From: Pseudomonadota bacterium
GTDB lineage: Bacteria; Pseudomonadota; Alphaproteobacteria; Rhizobiales; Segnochrobactraceae
Length of the DNA stretch: 6,397 bases
Assembly (NCBI GenBank): GCA_023442215.1
Contig: JAEZMP010000281.1
Span: 1 to 6,397 of the forward strand
Reading direction: 5' to 3'
A model generated the notes under the pieces. The model worked only from the letters and a program-made list of their open reading frames with translations, was not told where the DNA came from and searched no databases. Made by a program: the position numbers and the translations under genes. Below, one piece after another: positions 4,979-6,397 of the stretch (position 1 is the stretch's first letter; the number at the start of each line of letters is the position of its first letter).

Positions 4979-6079
4979 TCAGATCATCTTCTTCTGCTGC
5001 AGATAGGCCTGGAAGCGGTCGAAGGTGCCGTCCGGATACTGGAACCAGAACGCCTCCTGGGACCGGAACGGCTTCCACTGGTCGTAGACCTTCTTGAAGT
5101 TTGCGTTCTCGGCGCAGACTTCCGTGTAGACCTCCTCGGCCGCCTTGAACGAGGCCTCGAGGATTTCGGCGGAATAGGGCAGCACCTTGGTACCGAGGCC
5201 ATAGAGCTTCTTGAGCGCGCCGGGGTTCAGCGCGTCGTACTTGGCGAGCATGGTCTCGTTGGCCAGCGCCGCGCCGGCGCGAAGCGCCGCCTGATAGTGC
5301 TTCGGCAGTTCTTCCCACTTCGCCTTGTTGACGAAGGCGTGGATCGAGGGGCCGCCTTCCCACCAGCCGGGATAGTAGTAGTACGGCGCCACGCGGTAGA
5401 AGCCGAGCTTCTCGTCGTCATAGGGGCCGACCCACTCGGCCGCGTCGATGGTCCCGCGCTCGAGCGCGGGATAGATGTCGCCGCCGGCGATCTGCTGCGG
5501 CACGGCGCCGAGCTTGGCCATGACGCGGCCCGCGAAGCCGGCGATGCGCATCTTGAGGCCCTTGAAGTCCTCCGGCGACTTCACCTCCTTGCGGAACCAG
5601 CCGCCCATCTGCGCGCCGGTGTTGCCGGCCACCAGGCCCTTCACGTTGAAGGTGGCGAAGAATTCGTCGAGGATCTGGTTGCCGCCGCCTTCCAGCAGCC
5701 AGGAATTCTGCTGGCGGGCATTGAGGCCGAACGGGATCGACGTGGCTATGGCGAAGGTCGGATCCTTGCCGACATAATAGTACGAGCAGGTGTGGCACAT
5801 CTCGACGGTGTTGTTCGACACCGCGTCGAGCGCCTGCAGGCCGGGCACGATCTCGCCGGCGGCGAACACCTGAATGTCGAACTGGCCGTCGGTGGCCTCG
5901 CGCACGGAATTCGCCAGCACTTCGGCGCCGCCGTAGATGGTGTCGAGCGATTTCGGGAAGCTGGAGGTCAGGCGCCACTTCGTCTGCGGCTGGGCACGAA
6001 CGACGGCGGGCATCGCCACGGTTGCGGAGGCGGCGACGCCGGCGAGGCCGGCCGTCGTGAGGAATTTGCGACGTTCCAT
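4979..6079 (-). CDS. dctP: TakP-like TRAP transporter solute-binding protein (DctP family)
   Basis: This 366-residue periplasmic protein captures an organic acid for a TRAP transporter. Residues 1-29 form an export signal with a twin-arginine-like ERRKFL (2-7), a hydrophobic stretch and a likely cut after VRA (27-29). The mature protein starts like Rhodobacter sphaeroides TakP, which binds 2-oxo acids with sodium: WRLTSSFPKSLDTIYGGAEVL (35-55). Shared blocks follow: GEIVPGLQALDAV (75-87), NTGAQMGGWFR (153-163), LKMRIAGFAG (175-184), PQQIAGGDIYPALERGTIDAAEWVGPYDDEKLGF (194-227) and YYYYPGWWEGGP (233-244). R178 is the probable conserved carboxylate-binding Arg; Q157, E215, W216 and E241 sit in the blocks that line the TakP ligand and sodium site. 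The ATG at 6079 has GAGGAA nine bases upstream. No dctQ or dctM follows: the next gene on this strand is bioM, so the permease lies beyond the right edge or elsewhere. The substrate is inferred from family resemblance. Confidence 0.95.
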   Translation of the reverse strand: MERRKFLTTAGLAGVAASATVAMPAVVRAQPQTKWRLTSSFPKSLDTIYGGAEVLANSVREATDGQFDIQVFAAGEIVPGLQALDAVSNNTVEMCHTCSYYYVGKDPTFAIATSIPFGLNARQQNSWLLEGGGNQILDEFFATFNVKGLVAGNTGAQMGGWFRKEVKSPEDFKGLKMRIAGFAGRVMAKLGAVPQQIAGGDIYPALERGTIDAAEWVGPYDDEKLGFYRVAPYYYYPGWWEGGPSIHAFVNKAKWEELPKHYQAALRAGAALANETMLAKYDALNPGALKKLYGLGTKVLPYSAEILEASFKAAEEVYTEVCAENANFKKVYDQWKPFRSQEAFWFQYPDGTFDRFQAYLQQKKMI

Positions 6080-6100
6080 CTGGGAGTTTCCTCGTGTTGG

Positions 6101-6196
6101 TCGCCTCTTGGAGGCGTTATTCCGGGAGGTGGAAGTCCTTGGAGGCAGAAGTCCTTGAAGGCGGAAGTCCTTCGGAGCGGATAGTCCGGAAGGCGG
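6101..6196. repeat. Six-unit 16-bp tandem array in the dctP upstream region
   Basis: Units in 16-bp phase begin at 6101, 6117, 6133, 6149, 6165 and 6181. The best three are AAGTCCTTGGAGGCAG (6133), AAGTCCTTGAAGGCGG (6149) and AAGTCCTTCGGAGCGG (6165). The units at 6117 and 6181 are diverged (TTATTCCGGGAGGTGG, ATAGTCCGGAAGGCGG). The first, nearest dctP, keeps CTTGGAGGCG one base out of phase and forms a perfect hairpin, CGCCTC-TTG-GAGGCG (6102-6116). Each good unit has AAG-TC-CTT symmetry. Sixteen is not a multiple of three, so a coding repeat is unlikely. It ends about 22 bases before the dctP ATG and may be a regulator-binding array, a leader RNA structure or a simple minisatellite. Confidence 0.8.
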
Positions 6197-6288
6197 TTCT
6201 TCTTGGTTTTAAGGGCGAACGGCATCGCGCCCGGCCGGGTCGGCGAAGGGCGCGCGTGCCGTGCGGACCGCAGCGCGCTCCGAGACGA

Positions 6289-6317
6289 TTTAGACCGGTG
6301 GAGCCGCGGGATTGCAA
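6289..6317 (-). promoter_or_regulatory. Candidate sigma-70-type promoter for dctP
   Basis: On the minus strand TTGCAA (6317-6312) is followed after 17 bases by TCTAAA (6294-6289), matching four of six bases of each consensus hexamer at ideal spacing. A second TTGCA lies at 6326-6330, 14 bases away. A start near 6282 would give dctP a leader of about 200 bases containing the whole 16-bp array. Alphaproteobacterial promoters tolerate weak -10 boxes, and this is a pattern match only. Confidence 0.35.
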
Positions 6318-6364
6318 CCTCTGACTTGCAGTGTCGGGGATGGCCGGAGCAGGTCCGCCCCCCG

Positions 6365-6392
6365 CCCCCGGCGGCCCCGCGCCGGGGGGGGG
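6365..6392. repeat. GC hairpin and nine-G run at the right edge
   Basis: CCCCCGGCG (6365-6373) and CGCCGGGGG (6380-6388) form a perfect 9-bp stem around GCCCCG, and the G run continues to 6392. No T-run follows on either strand, so it is not a classic terminator. It could be the end of a gene beyond the edge or a hard-to-sequence GC stretch. Confidence 0.5.
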
Positions 6393-6397
6393 TCGCA

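Larger units (their letters stand above)
6080..6397. other. Gene-free region upstream of dctP
   Basis: These 318 bases hold no convincing gene on either strand; the open frames are short and cross the repeat array. From dctP outward the region holds the ribosome site (GAGGAA), the 16-bp array at 6101-6196, a lower-GC stretch TTCTTCTTGGTTTTAA (6197-6212), a candidate promoter (6289-6317) and a GC hairpin with a run of nine G at the right edge. The array and the stretch behind it would lie in an unusually long dctP leader of about 200 bases if the candidate promoter is real. Confidence 0.6.

Noticed and set aside
4035..5363. Upstream extension of the bioN frame to 655 codons
   Set aside because: It overlaps bioM in another frame on the same strand and part of dctP. 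BioN family length and the GTGA overlap fix the start at 4034.
5297..6184. Plus-strand open frame of 295 codons opposite dctP
   Set aside because: It is antisense to a strongly supported gene and has no recognisable motif.

Overview
The window is very GC-rich, with strong third-position G/C bias and long open frames on every strand. Its gene content fits an alphaproteobacterium, most likely of the Hyphomicrobiales (Rhizobiales): a NadQ-type NAD regulator, a three-gene bioMNY biotin transporter, a TakP-like TRAP solute-binding protein, and a short palindromic intergenic element of a kind seen in that order. The genus cannot be assigned from the sequence alone. Nothing suggests a phage, plasmid, insertion sequence or CRISPR array.

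Layout from left to right. (1) 1-525, minus strand: the N-terminal 175 residues of a secreted or membrane protein that runs off the left edge. (2) 656-1669, minus strand: nadQ, a Nudix-like domain plus winged-helix regulator. (3) 1670-1963: a divergent intergenic region. (4) 1964-2770, plus strand: a classical short-chain dehydrogenase/reductase. (5) 2769-2818: a palindromic repeat between the convergent SDR and bioY genes. (6) 2851-4705, minus strand: bioM, bioN, bioY in transcription order, joined by GTGA and TTGA start/stop overlaps. (7) 4706-4978: a gene-free stretch with a bioM leader hairpin and a 26-28 bp tandem array that looks like serial terminators on the minus strand. (8) 4979-6079, minus strand: the TRAP solute-binding protein. 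(9) 6080-6397: its upstream region, with a six-unit 16-bp tandem array, a candidate promoter and a strong GC hairpin at the right edge.

BioM (ATPase), BioN (transmembrane coupling protein) and BioY (biotin-binding S component) together form a complete energy-coupling-factor biotin importer. The TRAP binding protein would deliver a 2-oxo acid or similar organic acid to a DctQM permease that is not in the window. NadQ is expected to control NAD synthesis genes located elsewhere. The protein genes are ordinary. The unusual material is non-coding: two unrelated tandem arrays flank dctP, and several inverted repeats sit in the leaders of the other genes. I found no evidence for a new multi-gene system.
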